64,000 bases of DNA from Coriobacteriia bacterium (GTDB lineage: Bacteria > Actinomycetota > Coriobacteriia > Coriobacteriales > UMGS124): the NCBI GenBank assembly GCA_018368455.1, contig JAGZEG010000011.1, forward strand, positions 1 to 64,000, given 5' to 3'. Numbering within the stretch: the first letter of the stretch is position 1; each line of letters begins with the position of its first letter. The position numbers and the translations under genes were made by a program. Positions 53,426-61,972 of this stretch are shown here, one piece after another. Under the pieces are notes generated by a model that saw only the letters and a list, made by a program, of their open reading frames with translations, searched no databases and was not told where the DNA came from.

Positions 53426-53689
53426 AACTGGCGAAAAGGTGCGTGGCAGTCGGGAGTTACCGCAGGTGCGGGGGATTCGCTGCGGTAGCGCCAGCTCAGA
53501 GAAGAACAAAAGTCCAGCCTTTTGGCCAAAAATACCCTGCTTTGCGAGGCGATAGAACGCTCTCGGGCTGCGAAGGTCCTTTTTGCCCGCCTGGCGCCCC
53601 GGGCCCACCTGCGGTTTCTCTTTCGCTGCCTTTTGTTGGTGGGCCATGTGGCCCCCACAGACTCGCAAAGCGGGGTAGTTTTGGCCAAA
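53426..53689. repeat. Structured intergenic repeat island
   Basis: No gene is supported in 53382-53864. A 28-base unit at 53521-53548 (begins TTTGGCCAAAAATACCCTGC) is inverted at 53662-53689 with two mismatches, 113 bases apart. To its left, nested pairs CTGGCG/CGCCAG and TACCGCAG/CTGCGGTA form another hairpin. The spacer carries CCCACCTGCGGTTT at 53604-53617, shared with the 50.4 kb island. Confidence 0.75.
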
Positions 53690-53864
53690 CGGGTAGGTCG
53701 CGGGTCGTTTCTGCCTCCCGCATGGGCATCCAAGGCCTTGCGCAAGGATTTCCGGTCTCAGACTCGAGGTTCGCAGGCGGGCGGCCAACCAAAAGGCCCC
53801 GCGCCCCGGGTGGGAATTCTCCCAAACCGGAACACGGGGCCTTGCGTAGGGCGGAAATACCTCG

Positions 53865-55784
53865 CTACTCTGCGGCGAGCTCCTCGTGGGCGGCGACGTA
53901 TTTCTTCATGGAGTAGTACGTGATGTCGGAGCGGTTGATGACGCCCACGACCTGGCCGTCGTCGAGCACGGGCACCTTCTTCAGGTGGTTCTCGCCGAGT
54001 ACGCGGCAGATCTCGGGCAGATCGTCGTGGACGTTGACGCCGATGATGCCCTTCGTCGCGATGCTTGTGGCCGGCAGCATCATGAGCGCGTCGATCTTCT
54101 CGTCGAACTGCTGGCCCTCGGGCGTGTTGCTCACCGTGCGAGCAATCATGACGACGGGGTCGACGACGGTGGAGCTACGCGTCGAGAGGAACCGCAGCAC
54201 GTCGCCGTCGGAGATGAAGCCCACAGCCTTGCCCTGCTCGTCGACGAGCGGGGCGGCGCTGATGCGCTTGTCAACGAACAGCTTCACGGCGTCGAGCACG
54301 GTGGCGCCGGCGGGCAGCGCGTACACGTCGCGCTTCATGATGGACTCGATGATCGAGCGCTTCTCTCCCGTGGGATCGCTGACGGCCTTGTCGCCCGGCT
54401 TGTCCTTGACGAGCAGCACGACGAGGATGAACCCGATGAGACACAGCACGCCGGCCACGAGGAACGCGACGTTCGTGCCGTGGACGCCGGCGTGCACCGC
54501 GTCCATCGTCTGCGCGGCGCTGTTCGTGGCCGCCGTGGACACCGACACGATGACGGCCGTGCCCAGAGAACCTGCAACCTGCCTGAACGTGTTGCTCACG
54601 GAGTTACCGTGGTTGATGAGCTTGTTGTCGAGCGCGTTCATGCCCCACGTCATGATGGGCATGTTGACGAGCGACAGCGAGAACAGGCGCACCGTGTACA
54701 GCACCGTCAGGTAGACGAGGCTCGTCTCCGTGGTCAGGAACGCGAACGCGAACGTCGTGATCGTCAGCACGCTCGTACCGATGAGCGCTAGCACGCGCGG
54801 GCCGTGCTTGTCGAACAGCTTGCCGGCCACCGGGCCCATGAGGCCCATGAGGATGGCGCCGGGCAGCAGCACCATGCCGGACGTCGTGGCGGAGAAGTGC
54901 AGGTAGGACTGCAGGTAGATCGGGATGAGGATGCCGGCAACGAGCAGGGCGGCCTGCACGAGCATGCCGATGATCGTCGCGATGAGGAACTTGCGGTTGG
55001 CCAACACGCGCACCTGCAGCATCGGCTGGTCCATGTGCAGCTGGCGGTAGAAGAAGAACACGAGCGCCACGACGCCAACAAGCGACGTCACGATGGATGT
55101 CACGCTCACGCCGTACGAGCCGATGGCGCTCAGGCCGTAGAGCAGCAGGCCGAAGCCCAGGCTCGACAGGATGACGGACGCGATGTCGAGGCGTGCGTCT
55201 TTGTTCGTGCCAGCGCCCTTCTCAAGCACAAGCACGCCTGCGACGATGACGAGCACCGACAGCACGGTGATGGCGTAGAACATGACGTGCCAGCTGTAGT
55301 GGTCGATGACGAGGCCGGCGATCGTCGGGCCGATGGCCGGCGCAAACGCGATGACGATGCCGAAGATGCCCATGGCCTGACCGCGCTTGTCGACGGGGAA
55401 CGTCAGCATGAGCACCGTGCCGACAAGCGGCATGAGGATACCGGCGCCGGCGGCCTGGACGAGGCGGCCAAGCAGCAGCACGGGGAAGATGGGACCCCAG
55501 CCGGCTAGTAGGCTGCCCAGCGTGAACATGCCCATGGCGGCGATGAACAGGTTGCGCACAGAGAAGCGGTCCTGCAGGAACGCCGTGATGGGAATCATGA
55601 TGGCGTTGACGAGCGTGAAGCCGGTCGTGAGCCACTGAGCCGTGGCCGCGTCGACGCCCATTTCGCTCATGACGGACGGCAGCGCGGGCGACACGACCGT
55701 CTGGTTGAGGACCGTGACGAACGTGCCGAATATCAGCACGCCCAGCATGGCGATTTTCTTGCCGGACAGACCCATAAAACTCAT
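53865..55784 (-). CDS. DHA2-type MFS transporter fused to a CBS-domain pair
   Basis: The 639-residue protein begins with about 14 membrane segments of the EmrB/QacA drug-efflux family (FVTVLNQTVVSPALPSVMSE, LLGRLVQAAGAGILMPLVGT). It then continues from about residue 490 into two CBS motifs (MKRDVYALPAGATVLDAVKL, and GIIGVNVHDDLPEICRVLGE). CBS pairs bind adenine nucleotides and gate transporters such as MgtE and OpuA, but are rare on MFS proteins. GGAAAGGAAG precedes the ATG at 55784. A TetR regulator is divergent from it and probably represses it. Confidence 0.9.
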   Translation of the reverse strand: MSFMGLSGKKIAMLGVLIFGTFVTVLNQTVVSPALPSVMSEMGVDAATAQWLTTGFTLVNAIMIPITAFLQDRFSVRNLFIAAMGMFTLGSLLAGWGPIFPVLLLGRLVQAAGAGILMPLVGTVLMLTFPVDKRGQAMGIFGIVIAFAPAIGPTIAGLVIDHYSWHVMFYAITVLSVLVIVAGVLVLEKGAGTNKDARLDIASVILSSLGFGLLLYGLSAIGSYGVSVTSIVTSLVGVVALVFFFYRQLHMDQPMLQVRVLANRKFLIATIIGMLVQAALLVAGILIPIYLQSYLHFSATTSGMVLLPGAILMGLMGPVAGKLFDKHGPRVLALIGTSVLTITTFAFAFLTTETSLVYLTVLYTVRLFSLSLVNMPIMTWGMNALDNKLINHGNSVSNTFRQVAGSLGTAVIVSVSTAATNSAAQTMDAVHAGVHGTNVAFLVAGVLCLIGFILVVLLVKDKPGDKAVSDPTGEKRSIIESIMKRDVYALPAGATVLDAVKLFVDKRISAAPLVDEQGKAVGFISDGDVLRFLSTRSSTVVDPVVMIARTVSNTPEGQQFDEKIDALMMLPATSIATKGIIGVNVHDDLPEICRVLGENHLKKVPVLDDGQVVGVINRSDITYYSMKKYVAAHEELAAE

Positions 55785-56024
55785 AGGCAATCGCTTCCTT
55801 TCCCGAGGCCTCGGCATCGACGGCGCCGACACGCCGGGATCACCAAATGATGAGGCTGGCGTGACGTCTGGGGCACGGAAGATGCTCGAAGTGAAAATAT
55901 GCACTCAGTGTAAACTTATCCGATATGTAAGAATTGTGCGAGGCAGAGGCATATACTGCACGCACGGAAATGTCACACCTTGTCCGGGCTGCAGTGCGCA
56001 CTGCCGGCCGCCGGGAGGAACCCC

Positions 56025-56684
56025 ATGGGTTTGCGCGATCAGAAGAAGAACCGGCTGCGGGGCGACATCGAGCGCTGCACGCTTGAACTCGTCATCGAGC
56101 GCGGCGTCGATGCCGTGACGATTGAGGACATCTGCGCGGCGGCGGAGATCTCCAAGAAGACGTTCTTCAACTACTTTCCGTCAAAGGCGGCGGCCATCGT
56201 GGGCTACCGGGGCACGTTTCCCGAGGTCGATGAGCTTGTCGAGGCGCTGCACGCGGGGGAGGATGTCGACGCCTGCTACCTGGATACGCTCGTGCACCTG
56301 TTCAACTCGCGCGTCGTGCCCAGCGACGACGCCGAGGTGGCTCGACTGCGCGGCGAGGCCCTACGCGCGATGCCGCAACTGTTCTTTCAACAGCAGAAAG
56401 CCATGTTCGGTGTGCACCACATCGTGGCCCAGGCCGTGACCGCCTATCTGGGGGAGTGTCCCGCGCGTCGTATGGTGCCGGATCTGTCGCTCGACCAGGA
56501 GGCGTTCATCGCGTCGTCGAGCGTTTCGAGCATCGCGCGCATACGTTCGATGCTTGTGGTCGAGGGGCACGCCGATCTGACGGCGGCCCAGACGCGCGAG
56601 CTCCTGGCGCGCTGCTTGCTCGCGGCTCCGGAGTCCGCTCCCTCTTCGGGTGCCGCGCCGTCGCCGAGCTCGAATGTGGGCTGA
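56025..56684 (+). CDS. TetR-family transcriptional regulator
   Basis: The protein is 219 residues. The N-terminal helix-turn-helix is clear (VDAVTIEDICAAAEISKKTF, FNYFPSKAAAIVGY), and an all-helical ligand domain follows. The Ser/Pro-rich last 20 residues are probably disordered. GGGAGGAACCCC precedes the ATG at 56025. It is divergent from the MFS-CBS transporter, the usual layout for an efflux pump and its ligand-responsive repressor. No convincing operator palindrome was seen in the 240-base gap. Confidence 0.92.
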   Translation: MGLRDQKKNRLRGDIERCTLELVIERGVDAVTIEDICAAAEISKKTFFNYFPSKAAAIVGYRGTFPEVDELVEALHAGEDVDACYLDTLVHLFNSRVVPSDDAEVARLRGEALRAMPQLFFQQQKAMFGVHHIVAQAVTAYLGECPARRMVPDLSLDQEAFIASSSVSSIARIRSMLVVEGHADLTAAQTRELLARCLLAAPESAPSSGAAPSPSSNVG

Positions 56685-56713
56685 CGCTGGTCTCTTTTTG
56701 GGAGCCGCTCTAT

Positions 56714-56765
56714 AAAACCCTCAACCAACCTGGGGAAATGTGGCCCAAAACCCTCAAGTCCCCAC
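56714..56765. repeat. Short direct and inverted repeats downstream of tetR
   Basis: AAAACCCTCAA occurs at 56714-56724 and 56747-56757, a period of 33 bases. TGGGGA and TCCCCA between and after the copies can pair. The rest of the 272-base gap before the methyltransferase gene shows nothing recognisable. Confidence 0.4.
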
Positions 56766-56956
56766 AGAGAGATTCCCGTCAGCCCTCATTCGACGCGAGA
56801 GGGGCGGGCACGGCGTGCGTGCCGGCGGGTGCCGCAGCGCGAGCCGGCGCCGGGTGATGCTGCACAGAAGGCGCGGCCTCCCTGCGGAAAAGCTATGCGA
56901 CCGGTACAATGGGCTCGATATTGCGAGGGTAGGGCGCAGGCGAGAGGGGACAGGCG

Positions 56957-57928
56957 ATGGGCGAGGCGCAAGGCGAAATGACGGTCTCAGACGTCACGGG
57001 AGATCCCGGCGAGCCCTCCGATCGCGTGCCGGTGTTTCTCCTCGAGGCGTTGACGAACCAGTATGGCGCCGACGTGGCCCGACTCATCGTCGAGGAGGGT
57101 TATGCCGCCCGCCGCGTCACCAGCCTGCGAGCTAACACTCTTCGTTCGAATGCCGCCGCAGTTGCAGGCGCCCTCGACGCAGCTGGCATCGCTCGCGAGG
57201 GCGTCTCGTGGTACGCCGACGCATTCGTGCTGCCCGAGGCTCGCGAGCGTGCCGTGTGGGAGCTGCCTGCCTACGAGCGAGGCGAGCTCTACCTGCAGAG
57301 CCTCTCCTCCATGTTGCCGCCGCTCGTCTTGGGGCCGCGTCCCGGTGCCGACGTCCTGGACATGTGCGCTGCGCCCGGCGGCAAGACGACGCAGCTCGCG
57401 GCGCTGTCGGGCGGGGCAGCTCACATCACGGCTTGCGAGATGAACGGCCCGCGCGCGGAGAAGCTCGCGTTCAACTTGCGCCGACAGGGGGCCGATGGCG
57501 TCAATGTCATGCGGACGGACGCCCGACGCCTCGACGACTTCTTCTCGTTCGACCAGATCTTGCTTGACGCCCCCTGCTCGGGATCGGGCACGGTGAGCGT
57601 GGCTGACCCCAAGCTCGCCCAGCACCTGACCCCCCAACTCGTGGTCAAGTCCGTCAAGGCGCAGACAGCCCTGCTCGCCAAGGCGTTGCGCCTGCTCAAG
57701 CCGGGTGGTGAGCTCGTGTACTCCACGTGCTCCATTCTTGCGGCCGAAAACGAGGAGGTCGTGTGCGGGGCGCTGCGTAAGGCTCGCGCAAAGGTCGTGC
57801 CTATCGAGCTGCCGGGGATTGAGGGCGAGCTTCCGCTGCTTCCCACGACGCTCGACGGCGCCCTGCTCGTTCAGCCTACGCAGCGCTACGAGGGGTTCTT
57901 CGTCGCCAAGCTCCGCCGCATGGGCTAG
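56957..57928 (+). CDS. RsmB/NOP2/Sun-family RNA (cytosine-5) methyltransferase
   Basis: The 323-residue protein binds S-adenosylmethionine through VLDMCAAPGGKTTQLAALSG. It has both catalytic cysteines in LLDAPCSGSGTV and VYSTCSILAAENE. It lacks the N-terminal NusB domain of RsmB and the C-terminal PUA of RsmF, so the target base in rRNA or tRNA cannot be named. GAGGGGACAGGCG precedes the ATG. It stands alone before a repeat island. Confidence 0.9.
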   Translation: MGEAQGEMTVSDVTGDPGEPSDRVPVFLLEALTNQYGADVARLIVEEGYAARRVTSLRANTLRSNAAAVAGALDAAGIAREGVSWYADAFVLPEARERAVWELPAYERGELYLQSLSSMLPPLVLGPRPGADVLDMCAAPGGKTTQLAALSGGAAHITACEMNGPRAEKLAFNLRRQGADGVNVMRTDARRLDDFFSFDQILLDAPCSGSGTVSVADPKLAQHLTPQLVVKSVKAQTALLAKALRLLKPGGELVYSTCSILAAENEEVVCGALRKARAKVVPIELPGIEGELPLLPTTLDGALLVQPTQRYEGFFVAKLRRMG

Positions 57929-57989
57929 GCGCAGCCAGCTGAATCGGCAAAGCTCGCTGCCGACGAGGCCTGAGACCGCATCAGACGCC

Positions 57990-58190
57990 TGAATTGCTAA
58001 GAATTGACGGTTGGGCGAGGCCCGCAGGCGCGCTCTGTTAAAAATCGCCAGTTTGGTGATCTCGATAGGGGGCGTGGGGGCAGAATTCCGGGCTGTGAGC
58101 CCTCGGAATGGACGCTGTGGGCGGCAAATCGCCAATTCCGGGGCTCTATGGGCGCAAAGGACATCGCCAGAACGGCAATTCATAGCAGCG
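57990..58190. repeat. Intergenic region with degenerate repeats
   Basis: The 341 bases from 57929 to 58269 hold no supported gene. Units beginning AAATCGCCA recur at about 58041 and 58125, each continuing to a CTC-ATAGGGGGCG-like end. A third ATCGCCA occurs at 58163. A related TGAATTGC/GCAATTCA inverted pair lies at 57989 and 58175. This resembles the other repeat islands but is more diverged. Confidence 0.5.
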
Positions 58191-58269
58191 CCTCTCTGCG
58201 GAGGTCGCCCAAGCGAAAAAACGTAGCAACACGCATGCCTTTCCTGGTGGGAACGCGCTCGCGGGCTTC

Positions 58270-60072
58270 CTAAAGCGAGAACCGCGCGACAACGCGGGCG
58301 CCGCCGGTGGGGGAGGCGCCGAGCTCAAGCGAGCCTCCGTGCCGCTCGCAGAGCACGCGGGCGATGTTGAGCCCCAGGCCGAGGTGCTCGGCCCCACGGT
58401 TCTCGCCAAAGAACGCCTCGCATCCCCGCTCGCGCGCCTCAGGCGAGAAGCCGGGCCCGTCGTCGTCCACGACGAGCACGAGAGTCCGTGCGGAGCCGGT
58501 GGTCTGCTCGATGGAGAGGTGGGCCACCACGCGGCTGCGGGCATACCGGGCGGCGTTGGCGAGCAGGTTGTCCGCTACTTCGAGCACGAGCGCCCGGTCC
58601 ACGGCAATGCGCTCGTGCTCGCTCGGAGTGCCGTTCGCGCAGGCCGGAGCGTTCCCGATGGTGTCAGCCAGCTCGAACGCGACGCCGTGCGGCCGACAGA
58701 GCCCGGCGCCCTCCTCGCGTAGCTCGCGAGCAAGCGCGTCCACGTCGATCGAGGCTCGCATGACCTGACGCTCCTCGAGCTTGCGCAGGCTACTCATGGC
58801 GGCGACGTAGCGCTCGAGCCGCTCGACCTGCGCTCCGAGCGAGGTGACATCGCGGGCGAGCGCCTCGACATCGAGCTTTCCGGAGTTCCGAGCCGGCGCC
58901 GCATCGGCTCGTGTCCTCTCGGTGTCGTTCGCCTGTTCGTCGCCCTCCTGATCCGCGCGCCCTACGTCCGCCGCCTCAATGCGCGCAGCCATGAGCTCGA
59001 TCTTGCCTCGGAGTACGGTGAGCGGCGTGCGCAGATCGTGCGCAAACGCGGCGTTGAGCCGACGGCGCTCCTCGGATGTGCGCATGAGCTCGTGCTGGGA
59101 CTGGGCAAGCGAGGCACGCATGACCTCGAAGGAGTCCGCGAGCCGCCCCATCTCGTCACGTCGGTCGTAGCTGACGGTGAAGTCTAGGTCGCGCTCGGCA
59201 ATCTTGGCGGAGGCATCGTCGAGCAACCCCAGCGCCGGCTTCACGCGCTTGTCGTAGAAGCGCCTCGCTGCCAGGGTGAGCGCCGCCCCAATCCACAGCG
59301 GGAACATGGCGACAGAGAGCAGGCCCAGCGTCGTCATCATGGTCCGGGCCCCGGCCGAAGGCTCCTCGTAGAGGTAGTAGGCAACCGGCGATGCCAGCGG
59401 GCCTCCGTCGGCAGACGTGGAGCTGGCCGCCTCCTCTATAATGCGGGCCGTTTCGCCGCCGGCCACCTTTTGGACGAGCTGTGTTACTGCTGTTCGTGCC
59501 TCGCGGTCGTATGCGGCGAGGTCATCGATGGCGAGCGTGTCGGATGGCTCATCCTTGCTCGAAAACTCCACGATGGTCTGGTCTGCGAGGAGCGGCTCAG
59601 TCGGGTAGGGCGTCGACGCGCTCTCAGCGCTGGCGCTTTCGGCTACATCCCCCGGCGCCGGTTCTTTTAAGCTCGTCTTGCCTCCGGTGAATCCCAGGGG
59701 CGAGACGGCTGTGAAATCGGCTGTTTCTGAGTCGGTGGCGATGAAGTACAGCCATCCAGTCTCGTTGTCGATGCGCGCGTCCTCCGGCAGGTCGGCAAGC
59801 GCGATGCGGCGCGTGCCGTTGCCGGTTGTCTCGACATAGAGCGGCGCGTGCTCCTCGCCGACGTAAACGGAGGTCGCGGGCACGAGCTCGTCGGTTGCTT
59901 CGTCGTAGAGATAGAGGCCGGTCAGCTCCCTGCCGTCCTGCGTCGCCTCGTTACCCACCTCGGCGATGCACGCAGCGAGCACCGAGGCGACAATCGCTCC
60001 CGCAACGAGGTAGACAACGACATATGTTACGAACGCCCCTTTGAGCGACGCGTTGTGCCAGCGCTTCTTCAT
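58270..60072 (-). CDS. HAMP-domain sensor histidine kinase
   Basis: The kinase of 600 residues has a first membrane segment at about 10-35, an exported sensor region of about 215 residues, a second segment (TLGLLSVAMFPLWIGAALTL) and HAMP. The phosphoacceptor H-box is FAHDLRTPLTVLRG, and the ATPase domain has N-box VADNLLANAARYA, DDDGPGF and GLGLNIARVLCE. A charged insertion (about residues 385-420) sits between H-box helices. It starts 47 bases after the response regulator and is its probable partner. The ATG at 60072 has no strong ribosome site, suggesting coupling to upstream translation. Confidence 0.92.
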   Translation of the reverse strand: MKKRWHNASLKGAFVTYVVVYLVAGAIVASVLAACIAEVGNEATQDGRELTGLYLYDEATDELVPATSVYVGEEHAPLYVETTGNGTRRIALADLPEDARIDNETGWLYFIATDSETADFTAVSPLGFTGGKTSLKEPAPGDVAESASAESASTPYPTEPLLADQTIVEFSSKDEPSDTLAIDDLAAYDREARTAVTQLVQKVAGGETARIIEEAASSTSADGGPLASPVAYYLYEEPSAGARTMMTTLGLLSVAMFPLWIGAALTLAARRFYDKRVKPALGLLDDASAKIAERDLDFTVSYDRRDEMGRLADSFEVMRASLAQSQHELMRTSEERRRLNAAFAHDLRTPLTVLRGKIELMAARIEAADVGRADQEGDEQANDTERTRADAAPARNSGKLDVEALARDVTSLGAQVERLERYVAAMSSLRKLEERQVMRASIDVDALARELREEGAGLCRPHGVAFELADTIGNAPACANGTPSEHERIAVDRALVLEVADNLLANAARYARSRVVAHLSIEQTTGSARTLVLVVDDDGPGFSPEARERGCEAFFGENRGAEHLGLGLNIARVLCERHGGSLELGASPTGGARVVARFSL

Positions 60073-60118
60073 GCGCGCTCGCAAGTCATGGATGCGTACG
60101 CCCAGCCGCGTACCCCCC

Positions 60119-60847
60119 CTATGCGCGCCACCGGTACCCCATGTCCCAGATCGTCTCGATGGGGTCGGCCCCGGGGCCGGCACAGGCCATCTTGTTGCGC
60201 AGCCGGCGCACGTGCTCCGTGATGACGGATGGATCGCTCTCGCTGTCCCAGCCGCAGACGCGTTCGTGGATGAGCTCGCGCTCGAACACCTGGCCCGGGC
60301 TCTTTGACAGCAGTGCCACGATGTCGAACTCGCGCTTTGTCAGCGCTACCGGCTCTCCGCCGACCGCGAGCGTGCGGGCTCGGTAGTCGATGAGGATGTC
60401 CCCGGCAAAGCGAACCTGCGCGCGGTTGCGACGACGATCCTCGCGCACGAGGTGGGCACGTATGCGGGCGCCGAGCACGGAGAGCGAGAAGGGCTTGAGC
60501 ACGTAGTCGTCCCCGCCGACCTCGAAGCCGGTCAGGGCGTCGGCGTCCTCGACGCGCGCCGTCAGAAAGACGATGGGGCAGCTCAGCGTCTCGCGCAGGC
60601 GTCGGCAGACCTCGAAGCCGTCGCTGTCGGGCAGGCCCACGTCCAGTATGACGAGGTCTGGCGCGCACGTCGCACGCTCGAGTGCCTCGCGCCCTGTGTG
60701 CGCTGTCGTGACGGCATATCCCTGGCCGTTGAGGTATTCGTCGAGCAGCGAGGCGATCTCCGGGTCGTCGTCGACGACGAGGATGCGCCGTCCTGCAAGG
60801 GAGGTGCTCTCGTCGCTTTCTTTGTGCTGCTCGTCTGCTGTCACCAT
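60119..60847 (-). CDS. OmpR-family response regulator
   Basis: The regulator has 242 residues. The receiver domain shows the acidic pocket DDDPE, phosphoacceptor Asp in LVILDVGLPDSDG, FLTARVED and Lys in VLKPFS. The winged-helix output follows (GEPVALTKREFDIVALLSKS and VITEHVRRLRNKM). The ATG at 60847 has GAGGAGACGGC directly upstream. The frame is open far upstream because the preceding sensor gene is frameshifted into it. It is followed by the HAMP kinase, its likely cognate. Confidence 0.93.
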   Translation of the reverse strand: MVTADEQHKESDESTSLAGRRILVVDDDPEIASLLDEYLNGQGYAVTTAHTGREALERATCAPDLVILDVGLPDSDGFEVCRRLRETLSCPIVFLTARVEDADALTGFEVGGDDYVLKPFSLSVLGARIRAHLVREDRRRNRAQVRFAGDILIDYRARTLAVGGEPVALTKREFDIVALLSKSPGQVFERELIHERVCGWDSESDPSVITEHVRRLRNKMACAGPGADPIETIWDMGYRWRA

Positions 60848-60939
60848 GCCGTCTCCTCGCGTGTCATGTGTCCGCGGGGTCATTCTCGGTGAACATTCCC
60901 ACGAAAGAACCAACGGGCGGCGAACCCGTTGCTGGGGGA

Positions 60940-61972
60940 TCAGCGATTCAGGTCGAGCAGGACGGTCGTTGTGAACGTCGGTCCATTCTGGGAGCCCCGC
61001 TCGTCGCGGCGTGTCTCGAGGCGGCCGCCGTGGCGCTGCGCGAGCTGCTCGAGGATGACGAGCCCCCCAGCCGTGCTCGGAAAGCCCCTGGCCACGGGCG
61101 TTGCCCGTGCGCTGGTGGTGCTTCGACCGCGCGCTGCCTGCGGGGACCTGCCCTGAGTCCGGGCGCAAGGCCTCGCTCTCGCGCTCCAGGGCGCGCAGTT
61201 CGTCGGGGCGCGCGCAACTGTTCTTCACGCGCACGACGTAGAACCCGCCCGCAGCATGGGCGTCGAGCGACAGCGTGCGGCGACCCTCAGGCACGATCTC
61301 GCAGGCGTGGATCGCGTTGTCGACGATGTTGGCGAACAGGGCGCACGCCTCCGTGCCGCTCAACGGTAGGTCGGCCGGCACGACGGCGTTGACGCTGTGC
61401 GCGATGCCCAGCTCGTCGCAGCGTTCCATCTTCATGGCAAGCAGGGCGTCGGCCACGGGGTTGTCGCAGAGACGGACGCGGGCAGGGCCCAGCGAGCCCA
61501 CCATCTGCTCAAGCTGCAGGAGTGCCTGGCCGTCTTCGCCACGCGCAAGCAGGTCGTCGATGCCTCCTACCTTGTGGAACATGCCTGCTCGGATGGAGCG
61601 CGCCTGCTCGAGCGTCGCTGTGACGCTGACGAGGTGCTGCTGCTGTATGGCGAGCTGCTCGCCCAGCAGCCTTTCGCGAGCGAGCTCTGTCTCGGCGTTC
61701 TGGGCGCTAACGATCCGGCGCAGAAGCAGGGGATCCAGGACGGTTGCCACGGCGAGGAGCGCGGCGGCAATCGCGGCGGTGATGTCGCGTGCAGGGGCGG
61801 AAAGAGGCTGCAACAACAGCAGGGTGAGCACGGCGCTTGCTAGTTGCATGAGCGGGAGGGTGGCAGGCAGCACGCTGATGCCCTCTGCATGGAGATGACG
61901 CGCCATTTGGATGACGAGTGCGATCTGAATGATGCCGGCAAGAGCGACGGCAGCGCAGGCGGCAACATACAT
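60940..61972 (-). pseudogene. AgrC-like GHKL sensor kinase, frameshifted in a G6 tract
   Basis: The N-terminus has four to six membrane segments. A coiled region with candidate phosphoacceptor FHKVGGIDDLL follows, then an N-box (ALFANIVDNAIHACE) and the start of the glycine box (GQGLSEHGWG). At a run of six G (61063-61068 on the plus strand as C6) the frame slips. Removing one G restores LVILEQLAQRHGGRLETRRD and the end TFTTTVLLDLNR-stop at 60940. In the sequence as given, translation instead runs Arg/Pro-rich into the response regulator in the same frame. It overlaps the upstream sensor gene (TGATG). It may be a true mutation, a phase switch or a sequencing error. Confidence 0.75.

Noticed and set aside
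53215..53825. Several overlapping open frames in the 53.4-53.8 kb gap
   Set aside because: None has a ribosome site or recognisable domain. The region is dominated by inverted repeats, and similar peptide strings in different frames reflect those repeats.
60119..61972. A single 617-residue sensor kinase-response regulator fusion gene
   Set aside because: The middle 80 residues are Arg/Pro-rich nonsense, the kinase end is found in the other frame, and the regulator has its own ATG with a strong ribosome site. It is kept as a frameshifted kinase plus a separate regulator.
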